Source: an uncultured Clostridia bacterium
GTDB taxonomy: Bacteria; Bacillota; Clostridia; TANB77; CAG-508
Direction: 5' to 3'
Assembly: GCA_944386325.1 (NCBI GenBank)
Contig: CALXAP010000004.1
Location: 46,815 to 110,814 of the forward strand
DNA: 64,000 bases
Part shown: in pieces, positions 16,055 to 27,358 of the stretch
Position numbering within the stretch: position 1 is the first letter of the stretch
Layout: each line of letters opens with the position of its first letter
Notes under the pieces: generated by a model
What the model was told of the DNA's origin: nothing
What the model saw: the letters and a program-made list of their open reading frames with translations, nothing else
Databases searched by the model: none
Program-made: the position numbers and the translations under genes

Positions 16055-16321
16055 ATGGGAAATAATATATATGAAAAACAAGGAACAATTGAAAGTGGTA
16101 ATGAATTAGTAGAGAATAAATTTTCAAATAATAGTGGTTTACCAGCAAAACAAACACCATGGTCAAAATTTAAAGCATTTTTATTTCAAGAGATAACTAT
16201 AGAATTAACACCAAAACAACAAGAATTTGAAAATAGAATGAATGAAGTATTAAATCAAGAAATTACATTTAAAAAATTACATGACTTTTTATTTCAAGAA
16301 GTAAGTTTTAGAAAAAAATAG
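16055..16321 (+). CDS. Hypothetical protein, 88 aa, with repeated FLFQE motif
   Basis: AAAGGAGG (16040-16047) precedes ATG 16055; a GTG three bases earlier is also in frame. The product is soluble and charged. It contains two related units, KFKAFLFQEITIELTPKQQEF near residues 38-58 and KLHDFLFQEVSFRKK at the C-terminus, with an intermediate EVLNQEITF. The recurrent aromatic-x-x-QE(I/V) pattern suggests an internal duplication. I do not know a functional assignment. It has its own promoter and terminator and so is an independent unit between mtaB and gapA. Confidence 0.65.
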   Translation: MGNNIYEKQGTIESGNELVENKFSNNSGLPAKQTPWSKFKAFLFQEITIELTPKQQEFENRMNEVLNQEITFKKLHDFLFQEVSFRKK

Positions 16322-16332
16322 AAAAATAGATG

Positions 16333-16377
16333 GATTATAATAATGTTTTTTTACATTTTTTATAATCTATTTTTTTT
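16333..16377 (+). terminator. Intrinsic terminator
   Basis: GATTATAA (16333-16340) pairs with TTATAATC (16360-16367), followed by TATTTTTTTT. Confidence 0.82.
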
Positions 16378-16436
16378 CCAAATCTAGAATTTTTAACATA
16401 ATTATCAAGATTATGTACATAATAATAAATAAACAC

Positions 16437-16465
16437 TTGAATTGTGTAATAATTTGATGTAAAAT
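16437..16465 (+). promoter_or_regulatory. Sigma-A-type promoter of gapA
   Basis: TTGAAT (16437-16442), 17-bp spacer, TAAAAT (16460-16465). Confidence 0.7.
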
Positions 16466-16497
16466 TGTAATGTCTAAAAAGAATTAATTTTTAATAG

Positions 16498-17538
<1,041 letters not shown>

Positions 17539-17545
17539 TAAAAAT

Positions 17546-17636
17546 GTCCTAATAGGTTTAGGTAAATAGAATTATCCATAATATATATGTTATATGGAAT
17601 TTTATAAAAATGCCCTTATCCATTAGGACTTTTTTT
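17546..17636 (+). terminator. Long terminator-like hairpin between gapA and pgk
   Basis: GTCCTAAT (17546-17553) pairs with ATTAGGAC (17622-17629) and is followed by TTTTTTT. Inside it, AATTATCCATA and TATATGGAATT form a second stem. Perhaps a partial terminator giving graded gapA over pgk expression. Confidence 0.72.
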
Positions 17637-17668
17637 AAATATAAAAGACAATTAAGGAGTTGAATATA

Positions 17669-18853
17669 ATGAATAAAAAAACTGTAAAGGATATAGATGT
17701 AAAGGGAAAAAGAGTTTTACTAAGATGTGATTTTAATGTTCCACAAGATGAGGATGGAAATATAACAGATAATAGAAGAATAGTTGCAGCATTAGATACA
17801 ATAAAATATTTAATATATAATGATGCAAAAATTATTCTTTGCTCACATTTAGGTAGACCAAAAGGAGAATTTAAAAAACAATTTTCATTAAGTCCAGTTG
17901 CTAAAGAATTAGAAAAATTACTAGGAAAAGAAGTTAAATTATCAGAAGATGTTGTAGGTGAATGTTCTAAAAAATTAGTACAGAATATGAAAGATGGAGA
18001 TATCGTTCTATTAGAAAATGTTAGATTCGAAAAAGGGGAAGAAAAAAATGATCCTGAATTTGCTAAGCAATTAGCTAGTTTAGCAGATATATATGTAAAT
18101 GATGCTTTTGGTACAACACATAGAGCACATGCTTCTACAGCAGGAGTTGCTAAATTTTTGCCAGCAGTGGCAGGTTTTTTAGTTGAGAAAGAAATTAATT
18201 TTATGAGTAATGCATTAAAAAATCCAGAAAGACCATTTATTGCGATTCTTGGTGGAGCAAAAGTATCTGATAAAATAGGGGTAATAGATGCTTTATTAGA
18301 AAAGGTTGATACATTAATTATTGGTGGAGGAATGGCATATACTTTTTTAAAAGCACAAGGTTATAATATAGGAAATTCAATGTGTGAAGCTGATAAATTA
18401 GATTTAGCTATTAAATTGATGGAAAAAGCAAAAGAAAAAAATGTTAAATTATTATTACCAGTAGATACTGTTATAGGAAAAGAATTTAAAAGAGATACAG
18501 AAAGTAAAGTAGTAAAATCAACTGAGATACCAAATGATTGGGAAGGTTTTGATATCGGTCCAAAATCTATAGAGTTATTTGGAGAAGAAATAAAAAAAGC
18601 AAAAACTGTAATTTGGAATGGACCAGTTGGTTTATTTGAATTTGATAAATTTGCAGTAGGAACAAACTCTATAGCAAAAATATTATCTGAAGTTGATGCT
18701 ACAACAATAATTGGAGGAGGCGATTCTGCTGCTGCAATTGAAAAAGCAGGATTAACTGATAAGATGTCACATGTTTCAACAGGAGGAGGAGCTTCATTAC
18801 AATTACTTGAAGGAAAAGAATTACCAGGAATAGAATGCTTAGAAAACAAATAG
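17669..18853 (+). CDS. pgk: Phosphoglycerate kinase
   Basis: 394 aa from ATG 17669 after AAGGAG (17653-17658); the in-frame TTG at 17660 is not needed. [11 protein letters not shown] at the N-terminus, SHLGRPKG, and the C-terminal GGGDSAAA nucleotide-binding loop are all intact. The enzyme makes ATP from 1,3-bisphosphoglycerate. Length is normal. It is the second gene of the glycolysis cluster, 46 nt before tpiA. Confidence 0.97.
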   Translation: MNKKTVKDIDVKGKRVLLRCDFNVPQDEDGNITDNRRIVAALDTIKYLIYNDAKIILCSHLGRPKGEFKKQFSLSPVAKELEKLLGKEVKLSEDVVGECSKKLVQNMKDGDIVLLENVRFEKGEEKNDPEFAKQLASLADIYVNDAFGTTHRAHASTAGVAKFLPAVAGFLVEKEINFMSNALKNPERPFIAILGGAKVSDKIGVIDALLEKVDTLIIGGGMAYTFLKAQGYNIGNSMCEADKLDLAIKLMEKAKEKNVKLLLPVDTVIGKEFKRDTESKVVKSTEIPNDWEGFDIGPKSIELFGEEIKKAKTVIWNGPVGLFEFDKFAVGTNSIAKILSEVDATTIIGGGDSAAAIEKAGLTDKMSHVSTGGGASLQLLEGKELPGIECLENK

Positions 18854-18899
18854 GAAAATAATTTTATTAGAGATTAAATTAGTTTAAATGGAGGTTAAA

Positions 18900-19649
18900 A
18901 TGAGAAAGAAAGTTATTGCAGGAAATTGGAAAATGAATATGCTTCCAAATGAAACAATAAATTTTATAGATAAATTTAGTAAATTAGTTAAAGATTCTGA
19001 AAATGAAATAATACTTTGTGTACCTTTTGTAGATTTATTTTATGCATTATTACATGTTCAAGGAACAAATATAAAAATAGGAGCACAAAATATGTATTGG
19101 GAAGAGAAAGGTGCATTTACAGGAGAGATATCTGGAAATATGCTTAAATCAATAGGTGTAGAATATGTTATAATTGGTCATTCTGAAAGAAGGGCATATT
19201 TTGCAGAAACAGATGAGATAGTAAATAAAAAAATAAAAGCTGCATTAAAATGCAAATTGAAACCAATCATATGTGTAGGTGAAACTTTAGAACAAAGGGA
19301 ACAAGGAAAAGCAATTGAAATAATAAAATTACAAATACAAGAAGCTTTTAAAGATATAGATAAAAATGATATGGAAAATATAATAATTGCATATGAGCCA
19401 ATTTGGGCTATTGGTACAGGGAAAACTGCCACAAGTGAAGATGCGAACAATACAATAAAGGCAATTAGAGAAGAAATTTCTAAAATATATGGACAAGATG
19501 TTGCAAAAAGAGTTATAATGCAATATGGTGGAAGTGTAAAATCAAGTAATTCTCAAGAATTATTCTCAATGAGTGATATAGATGGAGGATTAGTTGGTGG
19601 AGCAAGTCTTGATGCAGAAGAATTTAGTAAAATAGCAAATTACAAATAA
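18900..19649 (+). CDS. tpiA: Triosephosphate isomerase
   Basis: 249 aa from ATG 18900, after GGAGGT; an in-frame ATG at 18888 overlaps that site. AGNWKMN carries the N-terminal catalytic Lys, IIGHSERR the catalytic His, YEPIWAIGTGK the catalytic Glu and flexible loop, and GGSVKSSN the phosphate site. It interconverts dihydroxyacetone phosphate and glyceraldehyde-3-phosphate. gpmI follows after 26 nt, so they are co-transcribed. Confidence 0.97.
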   Translation: MRKKVIAGNWKMNMLPNETINFIDKFSKLVKDSENEIILCVPFVDLFYALLHVQGTNIKIGAQNMYWEEKGAFTGEISGNMLKSIGVEYVIIGHSERRAYFAETDEIVNKKIKAALKCKLKPIICVGETLEQREQGKAIEIIKLQIQEAFKDIDKNDMENIIIAYEPIWAIGTGKTATSEDANNTIKAIREEISKIYGQDVAKRVIMQYGGSVKSSNSQELFSMSDIDGGLVGGASLDAEEFSKIANYK

Positions 19650-19675
19650 ACAAAATTAAAGAAGGGATATGTAAT

Positions 19676-21214
19676 ATGGATAAAAAACTTACTATGTTAA
19701 TGATATTAGATGGTTTTGGTATAAATGAAAATGAAAAGTCTAATGCTGTAAAATTAGCTAATATGCCAAATTGGAATAAAATAATAAGACAAAATCCAAA
19801 TACAACAATATCTACAAGTGGATTAGATGTTGGATTACCAGAAGGACAAATGGGAAATTCTGAAGTAGGTCATACTAATATAGGTGCTGGAAGAATAGTA
19901 TATCAAGATTTTACAAGAATAACAAAATCTATAGAAGAAGGAGATTTCTTTAGTAATAAAGAGTTAAATAAAGCAATAGATAATTGTATAAAAAATAAAA
20001 CTAATTTACATGTTATGGGATTATTGTCTGATGGTGGTGTTCATAGCCATGTTAGACATTTATATGCAATATTAGAACTTGCAAAAAGAAAAGATTTTGA
20101 GAATGTATATGTACATTGCTTTTTAGATGGAAGAGATACACCTCCATCTTCTGCAGAGACATATATAACTGAATTAGAAAAAAAGATGGCTGAAAAAGGT
20201 GTTGGTAAAATTGCTACTATTAGTGGTAGATTTTATAGCATGGATAGAGATAAAAGATGGGAAAGAATAAAAGAATCTTATGATGCTATGGTAAGAGGAA
20301 TAGGAGAAAAATCTAATTCAGCTGTAAAAGCAATAGAAGAATCTTATCAAAAAGAAATATTTGATGAATTTGTTAAACCAACAGTAATATGTAATGGTAC
20401 AGAACCTATTGCTAAGATTTCAAAGAACGATTCTGTAATATTTTTTAATTTTAGACCAGATAGAGCAAGAGAAATAACAAGAACTTTAGTAGATGATAAA
20501 TTTAATGAATTCGAAACAGAAAATTTGAATTTGTATTTTGTATGTTTAACACAATATGATGCTACATTGCCAAATGTTCATATTGCATATGAACCTAATG
20601 TTATTAATAATACTTTTGGACAATATATAAGCAAAAAGGGATTAAAACAATTAAGAATTGCAGAAACAGAAAAATATGCACATGTTACTTTCTTCTTTAA
20701 TGGAGGAGAAGAAAAACAATATAAAAATGAAGATAGAATATTAATACCTTCTCCTAAAGTAGAGACATATGATTTAATGCCTGAAATGAGTGCAAGACAA
20801 GTAACAGATAAAGTAGTTGAGGCAATTAATTCTGAAAAGTATGATTCTATAATTTTAAACTATGCTAATCCAGATATGGTTGGACATACAGGAAATTTAG
20901 AAGCTACAATAAAAGCATTAGAAGTTTTAGATGAATGTATTGGAAGAGTAGTGGAAGCCATTCAAAAACATAATGGTGTTCTATTAATTACAGCAGATCA
21001 TGGAAATGCAGAGCAGATGATTGATTATGTTACAGGTGATCCTCATACTGCACATACTACAAATGTTGTACCATTAGTTATATTAGGAATGGAAAATATT
21101 AAATTGAAAAAAGGCAGATTATCAGATCTAGCACCAACAATGTTAGATATAATGGGATTAGAAAAACCAAAAGAAATGACAGGAGAATCTTTGATAGAAC
21201 AAAATTCATTGTAA
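19676..21214 (+). CDS. gpmI: 2,3-bisphosphoglycerate-independent phosphoglycerate mutase
   Basis: 512 aa. LMILDGFGIN at the N-terminus (metal Asp), GQMGNSEVGHTNIGAG with the phosphoserine Ser, FLDGRDTPPSSA, and the C-terminal metal sites NPDMVGHTG and ITADHGNAEQM are those of the Mn-dependent iPGM. In spore-formers this enzyme is pH- and Mn-sensitive, which preserves 3-phosphoglycerate in dormant spores. It is followed 22 nt later by the YezG-like gene. Confidence 0.97.
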   Translation: MDKKLTMLMILDGFGINENEKSNAVKLANMPNWNKIIRQNPNTTISTSGLDVGLPEGQMGNSEVGHTNIGAGRIVYQDFTRITKSIEEGDFFSNKELNKAIDNCIKNKTNLHVMGLLSDGGVHSHVRHLYAILELAKRKDFENVYVHCFLDGRDTPPSSAETYITELEKKMAEKGVGKIATISGRFYSMDRDKRWERIKESYDAMVRGIGEKSNSAVKAIEESYQKEIFDEFVKPTVICNGTEPIAKISKNDSVIFFNFRPDRAREITRTLVDDKFNEFETENLNLYFVCLTQYDATLPNVHIAYEPNVINNTFGQYISKKGLKQLRIAETEKYAHVTFFFNGGEEKQYKNEDRILIPSPKVETYDLMPEMSARQVTDKVVEAINSEKYDSIILNYANPDMVGHTGNLEATIKALEVLDECIGRVVEAIQKHNGVLLITADHGNAEQMIDYVTGDPHTAHTTNVVPLVILGMENIKLKKGRLSDLAPTMLDIMGLEKPKEMTGESLIEQNSL

Positions 21215-21236
21215 TATAAGTGAAGGGGGGATTTGT

Positions 21237-21917
21237 ATGCTGGACACTCCAAGACTTAAAAAGTTATATAAAGAAATTCAAACAAGCATATATTATATGA
21301 TTCCTGAAAAATGGAGTAGTGTTTATTTATATGCTTCTATAACTGAAAAAGTATATAAAATACCAATTGGAGAAATGTTCTTTTATTATTTCCCAAAGGG
21401 AATTTTAAAGAAAAGACCAGTAAATGTTTATGAAATTCCAGGTAAGTTTAATATTGATGAAGATATATATATGAAACTAGTTAAAGATTTGTATAATTCT
21501 ATACAAAAATTAAGAGAAGAATACATAAAAAACAATCAAAAGATATGGACTAGTTTAACAATTTCTATTAAAGATAATAATTTTGAAGTAGAATATAATT
21601 ATGATTCTATTGATGATTGGAATTATTCTAATGATGATAGAAAAGTAATTTGGAAATATAAATATCTTGGAACAGATACAGCAGCTTTTAATAGAAAAGA
21701 AAGAGCTGTTATACAAAGATATTTAAGTGATAATAAACTTAACAATAATAATGAGGAAAAGTATATTGAAACAATGTATAAAAAACCAATACATAAAAAT
21801 ATATTAGATTATGATAAACCAGATAATCCCCTAGAACAAAACGTTATTAAAAAATTAGAGGAACGAAAGAGAAAAGTTAATAATCAAATACTTGCTAGTA
21901 TTGATTCTAGAGATTAA
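21237..21917 (+). CDS. YezG-like (DUF600) protein, immunity/antitoxin family
   Basis: 226 aa from ATG 21237. The first ~150 residues match the YezG pattern: LYKEIQTSIYYMIPEKWSSVYLY, KLREEYIKNNQKIWTSL, and KVIWKYKYLG. In Bacillus, YezG is the antitoxin of an LXG polymorphic toxin. Here a longer, Asn/Lys-rich C-terminal tail is added (about residues 160-226) and no toxin gene is nearby. It sits between gpmI and eno with short spacing on the gpmI side, so it is probably expressed with glycolysis. The role in this place is unknown. Confidence 0.7.
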   Translation: MLDTPRLKKLYKEIQTSIYYMIPEKWSSVYLYASITEKVYKIPIGEMFFYYFPKGILKKRPVNVYEIPGKFNIDEDIYMKLVKDLYNSIQKLREEYIKNNQKIWTSLTISIKDNNFEVEYNYDSIDDWNYSNDDRKVIWKYKYLGTDTAAFNRKERAVIQRYLSDNKLNNNNEEKYIETMYKKPIHKNILDYDKPDNPLEQNVIKKLEERKRKVNNQILASIDSRD

Positions 21918-22026
21918 GAATAAATTTTACTTTGTTAGACCATTTATTAAATTAAGGTTTAGAAAGAAGTTTATAAGCGAGCAACAATAATTATATTATT
22001 GTTAATATATATTTTTTTGGAGGTAA

Positions 22027-23337
<1,311 letters not shown>

Positions 23338-23367
23338 TATTAGGACGCTTTATGCGTCCAACTATAT

Positions 23368-23442
23368 TGGGGTGTAGCCAAGCGGTAAGGCAGATGGCTC
23401 TGACCCATCGATGCGTAGGTTCGAATCCTACCACCCCAGCCA
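23368..23442 (+). tRNA. tRNA-Gln (anticodon CUG)
   Basis: Acceptor arms TGGGGTG and CACCCCA with encoded CCA, D-arm TAGCCAAGCGGTAAGGCA, anticodon stem-loop GATGG-CTCTGAC-CCATC giving CTG, T-arm GTAGGTTCGAATCCTAC. The U1-A72 pair is typical of tRNA-Gln. Confidence 0.95.
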
Positions 23443-23562
23443 ATAAGAGTTTTGTAAGTGAAATATAATAAGAAACTAAATATTATTTTAATTTATACTT
23501 GAATATATAAAATTAAATTGATATACTAATAAAGAAATTTGTTATGAAAGAAGTGTGTATTA

Positions 23563-24198
23563 TTGCAAATGAATGATAAACTAAAAAATGCATTGGAATG
23601 GGTAGCATGTATTATTACTGCTATTGTACTTGCTTTATTAGTAAAATATTTTATAGCAACACCTACTATCGTAAAGAGTGTATCTATGAATCCTACTTTA
23701 GTAGAAAATCAAAGATTATTATTAAATAGATTAGCAAGAACATTTCATTCAGATTTAGAAAGAGGAGAAATAGTAACTTTTGAAGAACCTAGTAATTTAC
23801 AGCCATCTTCAAGTAAAATAAATAATGAAAATCCTATAGCAGAATATGAGTATAAACCAAGTGGATTGATTGATAGTTTCTTTTATTATGTTATAGAAAA
23901 TACAAAAACTAGTTTCATAAAACGTGTTATAGCTTTACCTGGAGAACATGTAGAGATAAAATATGGAAAAGTGTATATAAATGGTGAAATATTAGATGAA
24001 CCATATCTTCAAGATGATGTGGAAACTACTGGTAATCTGGATGATTTTATAGTACCTGAAGGAACCGTGTTTTTAATGGGGGATAACAGAGAAAATAGTT
24101 TAGATTGCAGAACGTTTGGTTGTATACCTTTTGAAAAAATAGAAAGTAAAGTATGGATAAGAATATGGCCATTAAATTTATTTGGCAAAGTTGAATAA
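23563..24198 (+). CDS. lepB: Signal peptidase I
   Basis: About 211 aa. One N-terminal transmembrane helix (ALEWVACIITAIVLALLVKYF) precedes SVSMNPTL with the nucleophile Ser and FIKRVIALPGEHVEI with the catalytic Lys; GDNRENSLDCRTFG is the box E motif. It cleaves secretory signal peptides on the outer membrane face, for instance those of the secreted proteins at 32,896 and 35,077. The start is uncertain: TTG 23563 fits the weak GAAAGAAGTG site better than ATG 23569. A bidirectional terminator follows. Confidence 0.93.
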   Translation: MQMNDKLKNALEWVACIITAIVLALLVKYFIATPTIVKSVSMNPTLVENQRLLLNRLARTFHSDLERGEIVTFEEPSNLQPSSSKINNENPIAEYEYKPSGLIDSFFYYVIENTKTSFIKRVIALPGEHVEIKYGKVYINGEILDEPYLQDDVETTGNLDDFIVPEGTVFLMGDNRENSLDCRTFGCIPFEKIESKVWIRIWPLNLFGKVE

Positions 24199-24236
24199 AA
24201 TATGATATGAGTTTTTTTATCTCATATCATATTTTA
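24197..24236. terminator. Terminator after lepB
   Basis: AAAATATGATATGAG (24197-24211) pairs with CTCATATCATATTTT (24221-24235) around a T-rich loop. Confidence 0.85.
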
Positions 24237-24317
24237 TTTGAAATTACAAATGTTAACTATTTAAAATTTTTTAATATTATAGTCAAAAATTAAAATAGTA
24301 GATTACAAAATATATTA

Positions 24318-24503
24318 TTAATTATTATATAAATCTTTTTCATACAAATCCTCAATATATACATCTTTTACCTCTGGGCTATCCATAAATCCTATTTTTG
24401 CAATATTATCTTCTATACTTTGTATCCAAATTGGACGCTCGTTATAAAATACATCATAAATTTCTTTATTTTTCATAATTTCAAAGATTCTTTCTTTATT
24501 CAT
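24318..24503 (-). CDS. sspH: H-type small acid-soluble spore protein
   Basis: 61 aa from ATG 24503, preceded on the minus strand by GGAGGT. The pattern MNKERIFEIM...VFYNERPIWIQ...VYIEDLYEKD matches SspH-type SASPs (short N-terminal helix, Y-N-x-x-P-V/I-W-I strand, acidic end). H-type SASPs are minor spore-core proteins made in the forespore under sigma-F/G control. A longer in-frame start at 24554 lacks a Shine-Dalgarno. Single-gene unit opposite lepB and thyX. Confidence 0.78.
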   Translation of the reverse strand: MNKERIFEIMKNKEIYDVFYNERPIWIQSIEDNIAKIGFMDSPEVKDVYIEDLYEKDLYNN

Positions 24504-24625
24504 ATGTTTACCTCCAAAAATTAATATTAAATTATATAAATAAAATATATCCAAAATTTGAAAAATTATGATTAATATTAAAATCTTTATATTATATTAT
24601 TAGTTGATAATAGTTGTCGAAATGT

Positions 24626-24694
24626 GTTACAATTCACGGAATACGAATTTTATATAATAATATTGTATATATAATTTTAGCCGTGAATTGTAAC
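24626..24694 (+). repeat. Minimal MITE-like repeat with perfect 14-bp terminal inverted repeats
   Basis: GTTACAATTCACGG (24626-24639) and CCGTGAATTGTAAC (24681-24694) are exact inverted copies bracketing 41 bp of AT-rich DNA. These are the termini seen in degenerate form on the longer copies, so this looks like an internally deleted element. The rest of the 24,504-24,815 gap holds only AT-rich DNA and the thyX promoter. Confidence 0.78.
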
Positions 24695-24734
24695 TGAAAT
24701 TTAATAAATATAATAATTTTTATATAAAAATATA

Positions 24735-24763
24735 TTGTGTTATGTAAATTTGAATGTTATAAT
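24735..24763 (+). promoter_or_regulatory. Possible promoter of thyX
   Basis: TTGTGT (24735-24740), 17-bp spacer, TATAAT (24758-24763). Confidence 0.55.
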
Positions 24764-24815
24764 TATTTTGATTTAGTTTTATTAAATTTTCTTTATAATT
24801 AAGGAGAGATATATT

Positions 24816-25952
24816 ATGAAAATGCGGATCTTAGGTTCTACTAAAATTAATAGTATACCAAATAAGGAAGAAATTCTTAAATTAGGTGGTTATGCAGCAG
24901 GAATATGTTATATGAGAGGAAATATAAATGAGATATTAAATGAAGATAATGAAAAAACTTTACGTAGAATAAAGAATACTATATCTTCAGGACATCATAG
25001 TGTTTATGGACATTTTTATTTAAATATTTATCTTGAAAATATTCCTAAAATTCTAGCTATGATATTAAATAATGAAAAAGCATATAATACTTCAGAAAAA
25101 TCAGCAAGATATACTAAAATGAATATTATAGGTAAAGAAAAAGAATTATATGCAAAATGGGTAAAACTATTTTTTGAGAATATAAAATTTAAATATCCTA
25201 ATTTCAATGATAATCAAATAGAAAAATTATCAATGGAAAATGCTAGATATCTTATAAGTATATTTACTCCCTCTACATCGTTATTATATACAGTGGAATA
25301 TAGACAATTAAATTATTTACTATATTGGTGCAAAAATTTTATTGAAAATCAAAAAAATGATGATTTTTATATAAAAATAAAAGATGTATTGAAAAAATTT
25401 GTAGAATTATTTAATAGTTATATACAAATAGATTTAAATACTGAAAACAAAAATAGAAGATTATCATTATTTGCCATAAGGCATAGAAAAGAAGAATGGG
25501 GAGAAAATTATTCTACTAATTATTTTGCTACTTTTTCACAATTGGCACAAGCACAAAGACATAGAACAATTAATTATGAAATGCAAAATATTTTACAAAA
25601 TAAATTTTATGTACCTAAAATCATAAAAAATACAGTTCTTGAAGATGAATGGCTAAAAGATATCAATAGTATAGAATATCCTCAAGGTAAGATAGTTAAA
25701 GTTAATGAAAGAGGGACTTATGAAAATTTTATTTCTAAATGTGAAGAAAGATTATGTGGAACAGCACAATTAGAAATTATGGAGCAAACAAGAAAAACTT
25801 TAGTAAATTATATTAATGGAGTAGAAGACTACAATTATGCTGTGTATCATGCTTTAAAAAAATATGATACTAATGGACCAAGATGTACTTTTGGATGGAA
25901 ATGTATTAAACCATGTGCTTTTGGAAAAGCAGCATTTGAAAGAGATGTATAA
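24816..25952 (+). CDS. thyX: Flavin-dependent thymidylate synthase (ThyX), long form
   Basis: 378 aa, clearly longer than the usual 210-250. The first half has GHHSVYGHFYLNIYLENIPKILA (about 61-83) and TSEKSARYT (about 90-98), resembling the second part of the ThyX signature. The second half has FSQLAQAQRHRTINYEM (RHR near residue 247). The C-terminus carries a three-cysteine motif, RCTFGWKCIKPCAFG. ThyX makes dTMP from dUMP with FAD and methylene-tetrahydrofolate. The split order of the motifs suggests two ThyX-type halves. Identity is likely from the motifs, but activity should not be assumed. A terminator follows. Confidence 0.78.
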   Translation: MKMRILGSTKINSIPNKEEILKLGGYAAGICYMRGNINEILNEDNEKTLRRIKNTISSGHHSVYGHFYLNIYLENIPKILAMILNNEKAYNTSEKSARYTKMNIIGKEKELYAKWVKLFFENIKFKYPNFNDNQIEKLSMENARYLISIFTPSTSLLYTVEYRQLNYLLYWCKNFIENQKNDDFYIKIKDVLKKFVELFNSYIQIDLNTENKNRRLSLFAIRHRKEEWGENYSTNYFATFSQLAQAQRHRTINYEMQNILQNKFYVPKIIKNTVLEDEWLKDINSIEYPQGKIVKVNERGTYENFISKCEERLCGTAQLEIMEQTRKTLVNYINGVEDYNYAVYHALKKYDTNGPRCTFGWKCIKPCAFGKAAFERDV

Positions 25953-25957
25953 TTTGT

Positions 25958-25986
25958 TTAAAAGGGTATTTTTATACCCTTTTAAA
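25958..25986 (+). terminator. Intrinsic terminator after thyX
   Basis: AAAAGGGTAT and ATACCCTTTT form a stem with a TTTT loop, then AAATTTTG. Confidence 0.82.
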
Positions 25987-26004
25987 TTTTGAATACTTAG
26001 ATAT

Positions 26005-26075
26005 GTTACGATTCACAGCTAATAAAATATATAAAGATTTTGATATAATAATATTTCATAATTTATTTTTAAAAT
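26005..26075 (+). repeat. MITE-like repeat fragment
   Basis: GTTACGATTCACAGC matches the left terminus, followed by AAAGATTTTGATATAATAAT, the start of the left arm. It ends before the loop. Confidence 0.6.
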
Positions 26076-26139
26076 TTATTTACAAATATAATATTTTAAT
26101 AGTATAATTAGCAAGAACGAAAATTTGGAGGTAGAAAAA

Positions 26140-26811
26140 TTGGAAATAATAAAAACTTTGATTGATTTTATATTACATATTGATGATCATTTAGTTGAAT
26201 TAGTATCAACATATGGAACAGAAACATATTTATTTTTATTTTTAATTATATTTGTAGAAACAGGCGTTGTTATAATGCCATTTTTACCAGGAGATTCTTT
26301 AATATTTGCTGGAGCTGCTTTATCTGCAAATGGTAGTTTAAATATTTTTATTTTATTTTTTGTAATATTTTTTGCAGCAGTTATAGGTGATACTGTAAAT
26401 TATCATATAGGTAAAGCATTTGGAAATAAATTATTAAATTGGAATAATAGATTTATTAAAAAGGAATATATAGAAAAGACAAGCCATTTTTTTGAGAAAC
26501 ATGGAGGTAAATCAATAATAATTGCTAGATTTGTACCTATTATAAGAACTTTTGCACCATTTGTGGCTGGAATTGGAAAAATGCATTATTTAAAATTTTT
26601 ATCTTATAATGTTGTTGGTGCAGGACTATGGGTATTATTATTTTGTGTAGCGGGATTTTTCTTTGGAAATATACCTTTTGTAAAAGATAATTTTTCTGTA
26701 GTAATTATCGCAATTATTTTGATATCATTGTTACCTGCAATTATAGGAGCAATTAAGGCAAAAGTGGGAGATAAAAAGAAATTAATAGAAGAAAAAAAAT
26801 CAGAAGAATAG
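26140..26811 (+). CDS. DedA family membrane protein
   Basis: 223 aa from TTG 26140, 7 nt after GGAGGT; the in-frame TTG at 26125 overlaps the Shine-Dalgarno. FLPGDSLIFAGAALSANG (about residues 49-66) and FARFVPIIRTFAPFVAGIGKM-type sequence (IIARFVPIIRTFAPFVAG) are the DedA/SNARE-associated core. It has about five membrane segments, including re-entrant ones. DedA proteins translocate polyprenyl phosphate or phospholipids and support membrane homeostasis. A charged lysine/glutamate tail ends the protein. Confidence 0.9.
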   Translation: MEIIKTLIDFILHIDDHLVELVSTYGTETYLFLFLIIFVETGVVIMPFLPGDSLIFAGAALSANGSLNIFILFFVIFFAAVIGDTVNYHIGKAFGNKLLNWNNRFIKKEYIEKTSHFFEKHGGKSIIIARFVPIIRTFAPFVAGIGKMHYLKFLSYNVVGAGLWVLLFCVAGFFFGNIPFVKDNFSVVIIAIILISLLPAIIGAIKAKVGDKKKLIEEKKSEE

Positions 26812-26910
26812 AAATTGGATAAAAAAGTATTATATATGTATTTAAATTACTAGTAAAATGTGATAAAATTATAGAAGTTAAATTATTATGCTAAAGGGAG
26901 GACAACAATT

Positions 26911-27294
26911 ATGAAATATTTAACTGACAAATTTGATCTTTCAATGGTATACTTATCTAAATTAAGTATGATTCGGTGCAAGAAAATAAAAAAGGAAGAT
27001 ATATTAATTTCAGATGAATTAATTCCTTTAATCGAAGATGATTTTGTAGCAGAGCTTGTAAAAGGATTATTTAAAATTAATCCAAGAAAAAGTAATATTC
27101 ATATAATGATAGGAGAAAACGATATAGTATATTATATAAAATATGTGGGGCCAAAATTTAAAGGAGCATATTTTATGCTGGATTTATATGAAATAACAGT
27201 AGATTATACTGAGTGTTCCAAATGTTCTGCGAAAGGAACTATTGATTGTAAAAATTGTGGAAGAATGGATTGGTTGTCAGGAGAAGAAATATAA
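26911..27294 (+). CDS. Hypothetical zinc-ribbon-like protein, 127 aa
   Basis: GGGAGGA precedes ATG 26911. The protein is soluble. Its C-terminus carries CSKCSAKGTIDCKNCGR, two C-x2-C pairs six residues apart, similar to one DnaJ-type zinc repeat. The N-terminal ~90 residues are mixed alpha/beta and I do not recognise them (VYYIKYVGPKFKGAYFMLDL is the most distinctive stretch). It is a single gene followed by a strong terminator. Probably metal-binding; role unknown. Confidence 0.6.
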   Translation: MKYLTDKFDLSMVYLSKLSMIRCKKIKKEDILISDELIPLIEDDFVAELVKGLFKINPRKSNIHIMIGENDIVYYIKYVGPKFKGAYFMLDLYEITVDYTECSKCSAKGTIDCKNCGRMDWLSGEEI

Positions 27295-27328
27295 TTGTCA
27301 CAAATCAAGATTCCTTAAAGTACAAAAA

Positions 27329-27358
27329 ATAATATGGCAATTGCCATATTATTTTTTG
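27329..27358 (+). terminator. Intrinsic terminator
   Basis: AATAATATGGCAATTGCCATATTATTTTTT: perfect palindrome and U-tract (quoted in two halves, AATAATATGGCAA / TTGCCATATTATT). Confidence 0.88.
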
